A stretch of DNA of 64,000 bases from Tetradesmus obliquus (GCA_030272155.1 CP126192.1:3134501-3198500); one strand, 5' to 3'. Shown: positions 17,180 to 27,680, counted from the stretch's first letter. Notes: generated by a model from the letters alone, not told the origin. Program-made: numbers and translations.

Positions 17180-18996
17180 ATGATGACAACCGTGGCCTCT
17201 CGTGTGCTTGGACGCCTCACACACAATGCGGCAGCTGGATGGCAGGTGCAGGTGAACTGCCTATGCAGGGGCAGCTACTTGTGTTGTCTCGCAGAGTGTT
17301 GAAGTTAGGTGATGAAACAGGCAGCTGGGTCGCACACAGCCAGCTGACACAGCTAGCTGCTTGCCAAGTGCCCCACGCAGCTGTCTTCGCAGGAGCCCCT
17401 GATCTGCGGTGCAGCAGCCACCAACAGATAAATATAATATTGAGTGCAATAATCACAGCTCAACAGTAAGCTGGCCACAACTCTTTGCTGGTATGCAACA
17501 TACATGTAACTGCAGACTGCAGACACTGTAACAGCAACAACAGACAGCGGCTATATCTGCCATGCCACCACCTCACTGGCCAGCCCACCCTGCCCTTGTG
17601 CAGGCGCATCTGCGTCCATGATCCTATGTGCAGCAGTTGCAGGCTATGTTGGTAGCACCTTCAGAACACACGTGTGGTCTATCAGCAACACCAGTACAGC
17701 AAGGACACTGGCAGCGTGTAACCAGTGCAGCTCAAACAGCTGCTGGCATCATGCCTGCAAGATGCCCTGCTGATGCAAACGTCATTGCTACTGCTGCTGC
17801 TGCTGCCGCCGCCAGGCCAGCCGCACCGTGTTCAATGCCGGCAACAAGGACAGCGAAGAGCCCGCAGCCTCCCCCTGGGTGAAGGTGCTGCGGCGGCCAG
17901 GCGATGCTGACGCCAACAGGAGCGAGGCGGCGCCCGTGGTGCGCGAGGGCGAGACGCCCATGTCCACCGACGTCAGCTTTGATGTGCCTGAGAAGGTGGG
18001 GCTGCGATGTGCTGGGATTTCGGAATATGGAACGCATCAGCTGTGATTGCCGTGTTGAATTTTGCGCTGCTGGTGCTGCAGCAACAAGGGGAGACATTGC
18101 GACCTGTACAGCTGCCGCAATGGAGCAGAGCTGCACTGGCTGCAGCTGAACAGAGGCTCAGGAAGGCACAGCATAAAGAGCATACGTTGGTTACAGTATG
18201 ACGGTGGCAGCTAGCCGGTCTCTCTATGCACTGCAACCCGGTGCAACCCTTGGAGTTTGCTGGTCGCCGGCCACTCAGCTCCCAGCCACTGCTGCTGCCG
18301 CCTGCTGCCGCAGAACCCTGACAAGTTCGAGCAGCAGCCGCTGGACCCTGCGCTGGTGGCCAAGAGCGAGGCCAACACCAGCCAGGACTCGGTGCGCTTC
18401 ATGGCAGACAAGCTCAACCAGGCGGTGGGCGGCGGGTGAGCACGCTGCCAGCACAGCCTTTTGTCAGCCTGGACCAAGATGGTGGACAATGGGTTGAGTT
18501 GAAGGCGCCGTGAGCTGAATTAAGTGGTGGGGATCGAAGCAGTGCGGTGGCGGCTAGAAGAGGTCGATACATCACTAGGCACTTGCCGTGCTGGTTTGTG
18601 AGGTAGTGCATGCGCATCTGTCATGTTGCAGCTGCAGCACACAGCAGACAGCAACTTGCTGCCCTTTTAATGTTGCTTACTGGTTGTCCTTGCTAACAGC
18701 AGTGTGCCAGAGCATGTGGCTCCTAGCGCACCATGTAGCGCTATGAGCTTCAATCCCTCACCGCGCCGTGCGGCTGCTGTTGCTGCTGCCGCCGCCGCTG
18801 CTGCCGCCGCCGCTGTTGCAGTGCCGACTTCCCCAAGACCGGAGGCGCGTCGCTGCGCGAGATGGCCTCAGAGATCGGCGACAGCATCAGCGAGTCAGTG
18901 GGCGGCAAGTCGGGCCCACACGGCAGCGACAGTGGTGCCACCACGCCAGAGCAGCAGGCAGCCACGCGTGCGGTGGAGCAGGCCAAGTCAAAGTAG
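17180..18996 (+). CDS. Small unrecognised protein, probably mitochondrial
   Basis: Four exons join in phase: 17180-17245 (or to 17251 using the second donor), 17816-17995, 18314-18435 and 18822-18996, giving about 180 residues. The start MMTTVASRVLGRLTHNAAAG is a convincing amphipathic, acid-free mitochondrial presequence. The body is hydrophilic: FNAGNKDSEEPAASPWVKVL, then VSFDVPEKNPDKFEQQPLDP, ALVAKSEANTSQDSVRFMAD and an Ala/Ser/Gly-rich tail ending EQAKSK. There is no membrane segment, Cys motif or nucleotide-binding motif. I cannot assign a family; Ala/Lys/Glu-rich parts give a faint LEA-like flavour but no LEA repeat is present. Exon choice rests on phase, codon bias and conserved-looking charge patterns. 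Confidence 0.7.
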
Positions 18997-19642
18997 GCTG
19001 CCGCTAGCTGCAACAGCCCTGAGGGTGTGGCCGCAGCAGGCAGTGTATTGCTGCTGTGCCGCGGCACGTGCTGAAGCATGTGCAGGCAGTTCAGTACGGT
19101 GCGGGTAAGCTGCACCAGGAAATGGTTGGTACCATTCGCCCAGGGCGTGCCGCTGCAGTCGTTGTACACTCAAAGCATGTTGTTTTGTCTGCTGTCCGCA
19201 GAGGAGTGGCATCCGAAAGCTCAGCTTCTGTGAAACTAGACACACTAGAGTAGTTGCAGGATGCTGTCGTTGCGTTGTAGTTGAACGCAGTTATGATGGC
19301 TGTCGGGTTAGTCAAGGTGGTGTGCAGTGCTGGTGCGATGTGACAGTTTCAGGCATGGTAAATGCACAACCGTTCACCTGCAAGCAATGCTGGTGCCCAA
19401 TCCTTCTGGGTGAGCATGTAAAGTAAAGTGAGTTTGAGGTGCCAGGAGTCCTCATCACAGCGTTGCGGGCCATGAGCTGAAGAGCGGCTCAGGTGTTTCC
19501 TGCAGCATGTCGCTGCACCCATGCTGGTTGAGTATGGCACTATCAGGTGTTGTAATCAGCACCACCGCCTTTGTCTTCACAGCAGATACCTGTTGGTATG
19601 AACCCCCGGAAAGTTTCGTGATGTAAGACACCGCAAAACAGA
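18997..19642 (+). other. 3' flank up to the retroelement array
   Basis: 3' UTR and flank of the small mitochondrial protein gene. No coding potential seen. The LINE array starts at the GCGCC-containing junction near 19643-19650. Confidence 0.45.
19417..19421 (+). terminator. Candidate TGTAA poly(A) signal
   Basis: TGTAA about 420 bp after the stop at 18996. Plausible 3' UTR length, but a five-base motif proves little. Confidence 0.3.
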
Positions 19643-19650
19643 AACGCGCC

Positions 19651-19816
19651 GAGAGAGAGGCTTGTTACAGGAGAAGGCAAGCTATCACCCGAGAGTGAGT
19701 CACTCGCCCTGCTTTCAGCTCACATATCGTATGAACTCGATAGCAAGCCACAAGACGCCACCAAAGAAAACTCCAGAGGCGTCTCGCAGCCCCTATCTCC
19801 CCATAAACGAACATGT
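19651..19816 (-). mobile_element. LINE 3'-end fragment, type X (array unit 1)
   Basis: 166-bp fragment nearly identical to 23432-23597 (about two mismatches plus the tail). Read on the minus strand it ends in a CT-rich tail (CCTCTCTCTC) that abuts GGCGCGT at 19643-19650. It is 5'-truncated where it meets the next junction at 19817-19824. It matches the 3' end of the reverse-transcriptase element at 23422-27010, so it is a severely 5'-truncated copy of that family. Confidence 0.75.
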
Positions 19817-19824
19817 ACACGCGC

Positions 19825-22373
19825 AGAAGAAGAGGGGTTGCACGGTGTGCACAGGCAACTACGTTGCAACGAACACCCGAAAATCTGGAACGTCGCAGAT
19901 GAATCAGCAAAACAGGCTGTCACTCAAGGAGACTCACCCCAGAAAGTCTCTCTGTGTGTGTAACTTGACATAAGGCCTTGCAGGCAAAGCCGTCAGTCAC
20001 AGCACACGCAGTGTTGATGCTAAACAAAGGCAGGACTAGTGTAAACAGTGTCAGTGACAGCAAGCTGCACTTTATGCAGTGCAGCGGGCGGGCTGAACCC
20101 ACAGAACAACACCCACCAGCAGAAACACAGCCTGGCAGGCGCGCCACCGCGCGGTGGCCTGAGGCGACAAACTGGGGAGAGAGAGCAGAGAACAAGCCAG
20201 CTGCTGCAAGGGCCGCACAACTACATTTTGCAGCAACGATACGGTAACTCACAGCTCCTGCAAAGCAAGACGGCTAGCTCTGGCGTGTCAGAAGCTCACA
20301 GAGAAAGCATGTACACACAGTGAGAAGAAGGCCATGGCCATCACCACCGCACCACACACAAACCATTGCCACGCAACACAGTATGCCAGGCAATAAAAGG
20401 CTGTTGTGTGAGCAGCCGATTTCTATACCGTGACGGCACCCTAGCCGTAGCAGCAAAGTCCGCCAGCGCATCCCAAAAAGCACCTACTGCTGCTCTCACA
20501 GCCACTTGCTCCACCAGCTGGGGTACCCCAAGGTCGCTTGACACAGCCCACGCTGCCCTGCGGCCTTTCTCAAAAGCATGCACTGCTGCAAGACAGACCA
20601 TGTCCCACACGAACGGATGTACAGCGTTATGAGGGGGGCACGCCAACCACATAGCTCGGCACGGCAGTACAGCACCTGCCGGCAACAAGTCGAACGCCCT
20701 TAGTTGACTTTCCACCTCACGCCGCACCGCCACAGCAACATGACATGTCCCAAAATGATGCTCCACCCCAGGCCCTGCAGCAGAACATGCTGCACACGCA
20801 GCAGTAGTCTGCATACGTTGAGCAGTAGGGAATGCATCCAAAGCCAAGCGCCACGCCGCTTCCTTGTACATGTTAGCCACCCGCACCTGCCACCAACGAG
20901 ACAACACCGACTGCACTGCAGGCAGGCTAACTGCCATCGGCAGGGCATCCAGGGCTCTAACCCGAGCAACAAAGGCAGCATGGCGGGGTGCAATGGCATC
21001 AAGCGCAGCAAGACGTTGTAGCTTCGTGGCATCAGCAACCTGCAGATAAGCCAAACGTATAAAACCGTCTGCCCCTGGCCGCTGCCAACCCAAATCAGCA
21101 CACAACTGTTCGCGCGCAATCAAAATGTCCACAGGAGAAACAGAGGATAATTGTGCAACGCTCGTACCGGTAGCTTGGGCAGCCGCCAGGTGCGCGCGTG
21201 CTGCAGTATGCCACACAGACGGCACAAACGACAGCAGATGCTGCACATGCTGCCGAGCCTGCTGCCGATCACCATACTGCGGTCTACTGCGCAGCCACGG
21301 GCCCCATATCTCGCGCTCATAAGCAGAGCGCTGAGCAGAAAGCCCTGGCAAGGCACAGACACGTTCAAGTTCTGACAACAGCAACACTGCCTGACCCAAA
21401 CACTGCAGCTTGGGGAGCTCCAGCAGGCCACACGGCGCCACCTGTTCCAAGCCCACCTCCACCTGACGCTGCTGATCAAACCATTGCCATGACTGTACCA
21501 CTGTAAACAGAGGATTGGCCCACAGCGGAGCCTCCCAGCACAAACCATCCACGTCCAAAGGCTGGTTTCCCACATGACGCAACGGTGGCAGGGCACGCAA
21601 ACCCATCGCCAAAACACGCAAAGGCGATGGCAAGCAGGCATCCGCAGGAGCTGCAGGGAAGATATGATGACGGGCACACATCGCAAGGCCCCAAGGGCTG
21701 CTAGCAGCAGCGCGCGTGAAACAATCCACAGCGCTAGCCCACTGTGCCCACAACTCCCGTCCCACTGTCACCCACGGTGCAGCACCGCCCTGCAGGAGGG
21801 GGATTGCTTCACAAGCCCAGCGAGACAACAAGTGATGGTGAACGGGCAGAAGGCCAAACCCACCACACCTAGGATGTGCAGCCATACTGTCCCCAGGGAT
21901 GCCAGGGGCACGCCTAAGATCATCCTCAGGCCCCAAGCCAGCATCAACAAGCGCTGCCGTCCACCTGCTGAGCTGTTCTGACACATTAGCTGGCAACTGC
22001 CCGGCAAACTGCGCTGCATATAGGATGGTGGACAGAGCATATGCATTAGCAGCGAAGGCCCTGCCAAACGCAGACAGCTTGGAGATGCGACTGATATTTT
22101 GCATGCGGTGGCGCACTGTCTCCAGCCTGCCCTCCCAATCCACGCTGCTATTGCCGCGCACACCAAAAAACACTCCTAGAGATTTGGCGCGCTGCACAAC
22201 CTGCATGCCGCCCACATTCTGCGCTGCCCCACCCGGCCCAGCTGCCGCTGCTGGCTGTCGCCCAACATGCAGCAAGTGCGACTTGGATGGGTTCAACCGC
22301 TGCCCTGACGCTTCTGCAAAATCCTCCATGCAGCTAAGGAAAGTGGGGACATTCGCAAGCGACAGCAGATGTA
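19825..22373 (-). mobile_element. 5'-truncated LINE with partial ORF2 (array unit 2)
   Basis: Minus-strand element. It begins at 22373, immediately after the junction motif, inside ORF2 just downstream of the catalytic FADD region; the ORF stops at 20341. A 3' region of about 515 bp follows and ends in CCCCTCTTCTTC. The terminal 288 bp (19833-20120) are nearly identical to 23013-23300, with about three differences. Classic 5' truncation with a short simple-repeat 3' tail indicates target-primed reverse transcription. Confidence 0.85.
20341..22370 (-). pseudogene. LINE ORF2 C-terminal fragment (reverse transcriptase core missing)
   Basis: Open frame of about 675 codons. It starts in the thumb region after the RT active site (FAEASGQRLNPSKSHLLHVG, then KSLGVFFGVRG) and continues through the long C-terminal part of L1-like ORF2. 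Near the end is a Cys/His cluster (CAACSAAGPGVEHHFGTC) resembling the zf-RVT domain of plant LINEs. The apparent upstream part of the frame (22371-22446) comes from the neighbouring element, not from this one. There is no RT palm and no endonuclease, so it cannot be active by itself. Confidence 0.85.
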
Positions 22374-22382
22374 CACGCGCCC

Positions 22383-22990
22383 GAAGAAGAAGAGGGGTTA
22401 CACGGTGTGCACAGGCAACTACGTTGCAACGAACACCCGAAAACACAGGAAAACTGCAGGAAGCTCAGCACAGGCCGTCACTCATGTAAGGCCCAACCCC
22501 AGAGAAATGGCCCCCGTGTGTAAGTTTCGGCATATGGCCATGCTAGCACAGCCGCCTTCCTTACTCCACACAGTTCGCCCCCAGAAAATGTATCCTCATA
22601 CGAGAAGTGGAAAATCAAGTGCTGCCAGCAGGGTCAATGACGGCAAGCAATGCAGAGAGAACACAGGGCCGCCATGCACTAATTGCATTGCGGGCGGGCT
22701 GAGCTCACCAAGCCGCAGCTCAGCCTGGGGCGGAGCGCAGCTTGGGCAGTGAAAAGATGGCTGGAAAAATGCAGAGCTGCCCAAAGGCACAGAAACACAA
22801 CTGCATGTCACAGCGGCCTGTCAGCAGCCACTCAGCAGACCAAACAAGCTTCCACCCAACGGGCAGGTCAAATAGCAAAGGCAAGGCACTATTGTGCAGA
22901 ATTACAGCGCCAGCGCCCAAATTTGATGCACTACCTTGGGCTGCCAGCGTAAACACGGCATGGCCCCAAAAGCAGTGGCAAGGCATGGGA
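22383..22990 (-). mobile_element. LINE 3'-end fragment, divergent subfamily (array unit 3)
   Basis: On the minus strand it runs from 22990 to 22383 and ends in the shared 50-bp terminus (ACGTAGTTGCCTGTGCACAC ... CCCCTCTTCTTCTTC). Upstream of that terminus it differs from the type at 19833-20120 and shares only scattered words (CAGCCCGCCCGC, GTGTG). It is flanked by the junction motif at both ends (22374-22382 and 22991-22999). Confidence 0.7.
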
Positions 22991-22999
22991 CACGCGCCC

Positions 23000-23299
23000 G
23001 AAGAAGAAGAAGAGGGGTTACACGGTGTGCACAGGCAACTACGTTGCAACGAACACCCGAAAATCTGGAACGTCGCAGATGAATCAGCAAAACAGGCTGT
23101 CACTCAAGGAGACTCACCCCAGAAAGTCTCTCTGTGTGTGTAACTTGACATAAGGCCTTGCAGGCAAAGCCGTCAGTCACAGCACACGCAGTGCTGATGC
23201 TAAACAAAGGCAGGACCAGTGTAAACAGTGTCAGTGACAGCAAGCTGCACTTTATGCAGTGCAGCGGGCGGGCTGAACCCACAGAACAACACCCACCAG
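23000..23299 (-). mobile_element. LINE 3'-end copy almost identical to that of unit 2 (array unit 4)
   Basis: 300 bp matching 19825-20120 with about three substitutions. It ends on the minus strand in CCCCTCTTCTTCTTCTTC, one more CTT than its sister. It is truncated at its 5' side exactly at the next junction motif (23300-23308). The very low divergence indicates a recent insertion. Confidence 0.8.
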
Positions 23300-23308
23300 C
23301 ACGCGCCC

Positions 23309-23412
23309 ATTAAGAAGAAGAGGGGTTACACGGTGTGCAAAGGCAACTACGTTGCAACGAACACCCGAAAATCTGGAACGTCGCAGATGACTCAGCAAAA
23401 CAGGCTGTCACT
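23309..23412 (-). mobile_element. Very short LINE 3'-end copy (array unit 5)
   Basis: About 100 bp, two or three mismatches to the last 90 bp of units 2 and 4, ending in CCCCTCTTCTTCTTA. It is bounded by CACGCGCCC at 23300-23308 and 23413-23421. Confidence 0.8.
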
Positions 23413-23896
23413 CACGCGCCCGTCGCGCCGGAGGAGAGGCTTGTTACAGGAGAAGGCAAGCTATCACCCGAGAGTGAGTCACTCGCCCTACTTTCAGCTC
23501 ACATATCGTATGAACTCGATAGCAAGCCACAAGACGCCACCAAAAAAAACTCCAGAGGCGTCTCGCAGCCCCTATCTCCCCATAAACGAACATGTACATG
23601 CAGGGCAGCAAGTGCGAAATGCAGCACGAAAAAGCAGCATGTGCTCCACGCACCAGGCAAAAAGCGCACAGGGAAGGACAAGCATGGTCCAAACAGTAAG
23701 CGGGGTGCACAAAGGTGCTGCTCACCATAAATGTCTGGCATGATTGCATCAAGGCACTGCTGTACTCACCAGACTGCAGCAAGCAGGAGCATGCGTAACT
23801 GACGCGGTGCACGACTGACAGGCAAATCAAAGCAAACTAAGGCAAACTAAGGCAAACTAGGGCTCTGCTGCTTCTGCAATCCTTACTGCTGAATGC

Positions 23897-23980
23897 AAAA
23901 GGGCGCAGCGCTTTTGTTCAAAGAACAAAAGGGCGCAGCGCTTTTGTTCAAAGAACAAAAGGGCGCAGCGCTTTTGTTCA
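23897..23980. repeat. 30-bp tandem repeat, nearly three copies, containing an inverted repeat
   Basis: Unit AAAAGGGCGCAGCGCTTTTG plus TTCAAAGAAC at 23897-23926 and 23927-23956, and a partial third unit at 23957-23980. The AAAAG...GCGC...CTTTT core is nearly palindromic and could form a hairpin. It lies in the 3' region of the RT-bearing LINE. Confidence 0.85.
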
Positions 23981-24114
23981 CAAGGACAGAAACATGCAGC
24001 ACGGAGGAAAGAGCTGAGAAACCAGCGCTGCGACACCCACCACATGCAACATGCCCTTGTCAGAAACTGGAAAATCGACAACTGCTGACAGCACAACATG
24101 CAGAGGCAGGAAGG

Positions 24115-27003
24115 TCAACCAGAGCGGGGCGCCAGTACAATGCGCAGCTGCGCTGGATCAGAGCACAGAAACGGGTGATTGCCAGGCACCGCAACCCGCC
24201 AAGTAGCGGGCGCTGCCTCTGCTGCCACAAAATCAGCAAGCAACTCCCAAAACCTTAACACCGCTTGCTGCTTAGCCTCCTGTAACATCTGCGCTACTAG
24301 CTGTTGTCGCTGTTGTTGTTGATGCAGCTGCTGCTGCTGCCGGCGCTGCTCTACCAGCTGATTATGCTGTTGCTGCGCAGCAGTGAGAGCTGCATGCTGT
24401 GGTGTATCAGTAATAAGCGCCTGGCCCGCCGGCAGCGGCGGTGGCTGCTGCACGGCCAGGGTGGGCGGCGGGATGCTCAAATTATTAGCATGTCGTCTGC
24501 CAACATCCATGGCATTCAGAGCAGCTAGACAGACAACCTTCCAAACGCCCATGTGGAGCTTGGTAGGGCCAGCTGGCGGCTGCATCAACCAAACATGCCG
24601 CATAGCAAGCGGCGGGCGGCCTGCAGCCCGCGTGCACCAAGCAGCAGGCAACTCAGACAGCACACTATCAATCACTGCTACCGCAACAGGGCACTCCCAA
24701 AAATGATGAACCCAACCAGGACAGGCAGCGCCACACATGCAAGTGTCACCCGACTTGTGCATACGCTGCGATGTCGGCAGGCCATCCATAATAAGCCGCC
24801 AGTACAACTCTTTGAAATTATTATCCCAGCGCATCTTCCAAAGCATGCTCTGGTTAGCTGCCACCCACTTCAAGCCATCAATCACTGCTGCTGGTGCAGC
24901 ACCTGAGCCCAGCGCAGCCTGGACAAACCTAGTGCGCTTCTCACGGCGCTCAGCACGCAGCGCACCAAGCTGCAGTGAGGTGGCTTCACTAACAGACAAT
25001 TTTGCAACAGGAACAGCCTTGCCTCGGACATTTTGCCAACCCAGTCGAGCCACCAACATGGCCTCAACTTGCTGTTCTGCTGCAGAAGGTATACATGGTG
25101 GGTCCGGCACAGCCGCAGGCGGCCAAGGCCGGTCTGCGGCAGGATGCTGCACAACAGGCAAAACAGCCATAGTCCATGCAATGGGCAGTTTATCAACCAG
25201 GCCTTGCAAATCCTCAGCCTCGTTGTCAGCATTGCTGTAGTTGGACCCGTAAGGCAGCAACGGGTGCGGCATCTGTTGCTGAACAACACGCTGAATGAGA
25301 TACCACGCCCGAATAAGATCAGCCACAGTGCGAAGACGCGGCCTGCATTTGCCGCCACGACACTCATGCTCCCTGCGCTTAGCGGGCACCGGCAGGCACT
25401 GCAGCCCGCCCGGCACAAACCCAAGCCCAGCTTGCAGGAAGGGGTTGGCAAACACTGGCGCCAAGCTGCACCAAGCCCCAGGCTGCAGCACTGGCGCGTC
25501 CTGCACAGCCTGCAACTGCTGCCGCAGCTGCTGCATGTCTGACAGCTGCTGCGGATGCGGCAGGGGCAGCACAGGGGAGGGCGCGGCTGGTGCCAGCGCC
25601 TTCACATCACGGACTGGGCCCAGTGCTTGAAGACCAGCAATCATGTGGCGCAGCGGTGGGGGAGGGAGGGACTGCTGGGGAAACGCCTGTGGCAGGTCCA
25701 TAGGCGTGTGCGTGTCTGAGCTGCTGTCAAACACGGACAAGGGGCCACACCACTTATGCTTGGAGCGCAACAGCGCCCGCCCAATGCGGATCCAGGGCAG
25801 CTCAGTGTCAGGCGGCGCAGTAGCAAACTGCGCGCCCCACCAAGCATGCCGTGCACGTATGTGTTCAAGCCATGGCAAAGCACCAAAACCCCCTTCAGCT
25901 GGCCTGCCCGCCAGCAGGCGAGCAGCTACACCAGTAAAACGCCGTTCGGTTGACGCAGGCGCCAACCCTCTATCCACTAACTTCCCAACCGACGCAACAA
26001 GGTGCTGCCGATCAACATCTGCCGGTATATATGAAAATTCAGCTGCATACAACAGGGTGCTGACACCATACGCTGCGCTACCCATGCCTCTGCCAAATTG
26101 TGGTATGTGTGACAGCCGCGCAAGCGCGGCATCCACTGCAGCCAGCTTCTGACTCCAGTCTACAGGAGAGTCAGAGCCCACACACCCACCCAGCACATTG
26201 GCCTGCAGCACAGGACAGAAGGGCAGCACACCCGCTGCATGCTGCTGCGAGAGCGCTGTTTGCTGCTGCCGCGCAGCAGCACCTAGCAATAGTAACTTTG
26301 ATTTATGCAGATTGAGCTGCTGCCCAGACGCGGCTGCCATAACCTGCATATGTAGCAAAGAACTGTGGGACCTGTGCAGGTGACTGCAGGTGACTGCAGG
26401 TGGGACCTGTGCAGGTGACTGCAGGTAGACCTGCGTGTCATCCGCAAACTGCGTCGCTGACAATTTGATGCCTTGCACGCTGATGTCAATGCCTTTCGAC
26501 TGCAAGAACCTCAGCAGGGCTTCACCAACAAACAGGTACAGCAGTGGAGACAAGGGGCACCCCTGCCGCACACCAGCATCAAACCTGCGCATGCCGGAAA
26601 CAAAGCCATTCATGCAAGCACACGCATGCGTGTTAGTAAGCAACAGTTCCACCCACTTGCAGAACTCTGGCCCCACACCCATAGCACTCATGACAGACAG
26701 CAGGAAAGGCCTGTCCAAGGTGTCGTATGCCTTGGCAAAATCCAGCAGCGCCGCCACCACGGTGCTGTCTGCTGGCAGCGCATGCAGCAGCAGCTGCACG
26801 GTGATGATGTTGTGCCCAATCCTGCGCTGTTTAATGAACGCTGTTTGGGTAGGGGAGATCGCCTGGTCCAGCACTTGCTGCAGGCGGGACGCCAGGATTC
26901 TCGCCAAGAGCCTGTAGTCTGTGTTCAGCAGTGTGATAGGGCGGTAGTTGGCAGCAAGGGTAGCATCGCCAGCTTTGAAGATGCCAATCACCACACCATC
27001 CAA
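24115..27003 (-). pseudogene. LINE ORF2 fragment: reverse transcriptase and C-terminal region
   Basis: Continuous frame of about 960 codons with L1-type RT blocks in order: YRPITLLNTDYRLLARILAS, FAKAYDTLD (motif A aspartates), GVRQGCPLSPLLY (motif B) and ATQFADDTQVYL (motif C, catalytic FADD). Directly after motif C a run of 11-12-bp minisatellite units (26376-26430) adds about 20 residues. The C-terminus has a zinc-knuckle-like CMCGAACPGWVHHFWEC, as in zf-RVT, and a Gln-rich stretch. The RT residues are intact, but the element lacks its endonuclease and 5' end, so I class it as a truncated copy. Confidence 0.88.
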
Positions 27004-27019
27004 GAAGCCAGTGCTGCCC

Positions 27020-27310
27020 GTTTAGAGAGAGAGGGGTTACACTGGTGTACTCACGCGGCATACGCCACCACTAACACCTGAAAGGATTTGAAGCTGCAAA
27101 CAGCTCAGCTCGGGCTGTCACTCAAATGAGGTTCAACCCCATGAAAAACCTCTGTGTGTGAGATCAACTTTGGTCATGCACGCATAACCGTCTCTCCCAT
27201 CACACACAATTCTGGTGCAATCAAAAAGTTTTCGTGTCCGAACATGAATGCACTTTTCTAAACAGTGTCAGTGACAGCACACTATACATATTGCAGTACA
27301 GTACAGCAGG
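27020..27310 (-). mobile_element. Divergent LINE 3' end (array unit 7, outermost)
   Basis: Roughly 290 bp sharing spaced words with units 2 and 4 in the same order (AGAGGGGTTACAC, CTGTCACTCA, AACCCCA, CTCTGTGTGTG, AAACAGTGTCAGTGACAGCA, GCTGAAC). On the minus strand it ends in a CT tail at about 27024-27034. More diverged than the other copies, so probably older. Confidence 0.65.
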
Positions 27311-27526
27311 CTGAACTCAAGCCGCTGATTTGATTAGGCAAATCATGGCAAGGCAGCATGCAGACTGCGCAGTCTGAAGGCAGGCTGTCTGTTGAGGGTC
27401 AGTCATGGCTGCATGTTGCAGCAGACATGTAAGGATCCTACAACACCTGCCAAATGTGATAAGTATAGGAGGTGATAGAGCATGTATAGACATGCATATG
27501 CACACGTCTCATCTGCGGATCACACG

Positions 27527-27590
27527 TAAGCCATTGCCACGTAACACAGTGTGCCAGCAATAAACGGCTGTCGTGTGCTGCCCGTCAGGA
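27527..27590 (-). mobile_element. Solo remnant of a LINE ORF2 3' end
   Basis: About 60 bp similar to the end of the ORF2 fragment at 20353-20420 (shared CCATTGCCACG, AACACAGT, TGCCAG, CAATAAA, GGCTGT). Translated on the minus strand, QPFIAGTLCYVAMAYV parallels QPFIAWHTVLRGNGLCVV. No matching upstream or downstream LINE sequence surrounds it. Confidence 0.6.
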
Positions 27591-27680
27591 TTCGAGAAGA
27601 GAGGGGTGGAGAGAGAGAGAGATTGGAGAGGGGTGGGAGAGAGGTCTGTGGGGTAAAGAGAGAGAGGTCTGTGGGGTGGT
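27588..27680. repeat. GA-rich simple-sequence stretch with a short duplication
   Basis: Runs of GAGAGAGG/GGGTGG, including a repeated segment AGAGAGAGGTCTGTGGGGT. Non-coding, between the LINE remnant and the tRNA gene. Confidence 0.7.

Larger units (their letters stand above)
23422..27010 (-). mobile_element. 5'-truncated LINE with a complete reverse-transcriptase core (array unit 6)
   Basis: Minus-strand element starting near 27010, where its ORF2 is cut at the beginning of the RT domain. It runs through the ORF stop at 24115 and a 3' region holding a 30-bp triplication (23897-23980) and the type X terminus (23432-23597), and ends in CCTCTCCTCC. The endonuclease domain and ORF1 are missing. 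The 5' joint is with the (CT)n tail of unit 7 at 27024 rather than with the GC-rich motif. Confidence 0.85.

Noticed and set aside
22371-22446. N-terminal part of the 20341-22446 open frame as genuine LINE protein
   Set aside because: This part lies in the 3' tail of the neighbouring element; the frame is open across the junction by chance.
19825-23300. LTR retrotransposon with the near-identical 288-bp copies as its two LTRs
   Set aside because: The copies have different 5' truncation points, end in simple-repeat tails, lack TG...CA ends, and surround LINE-type ORF2 without integrase or protease.
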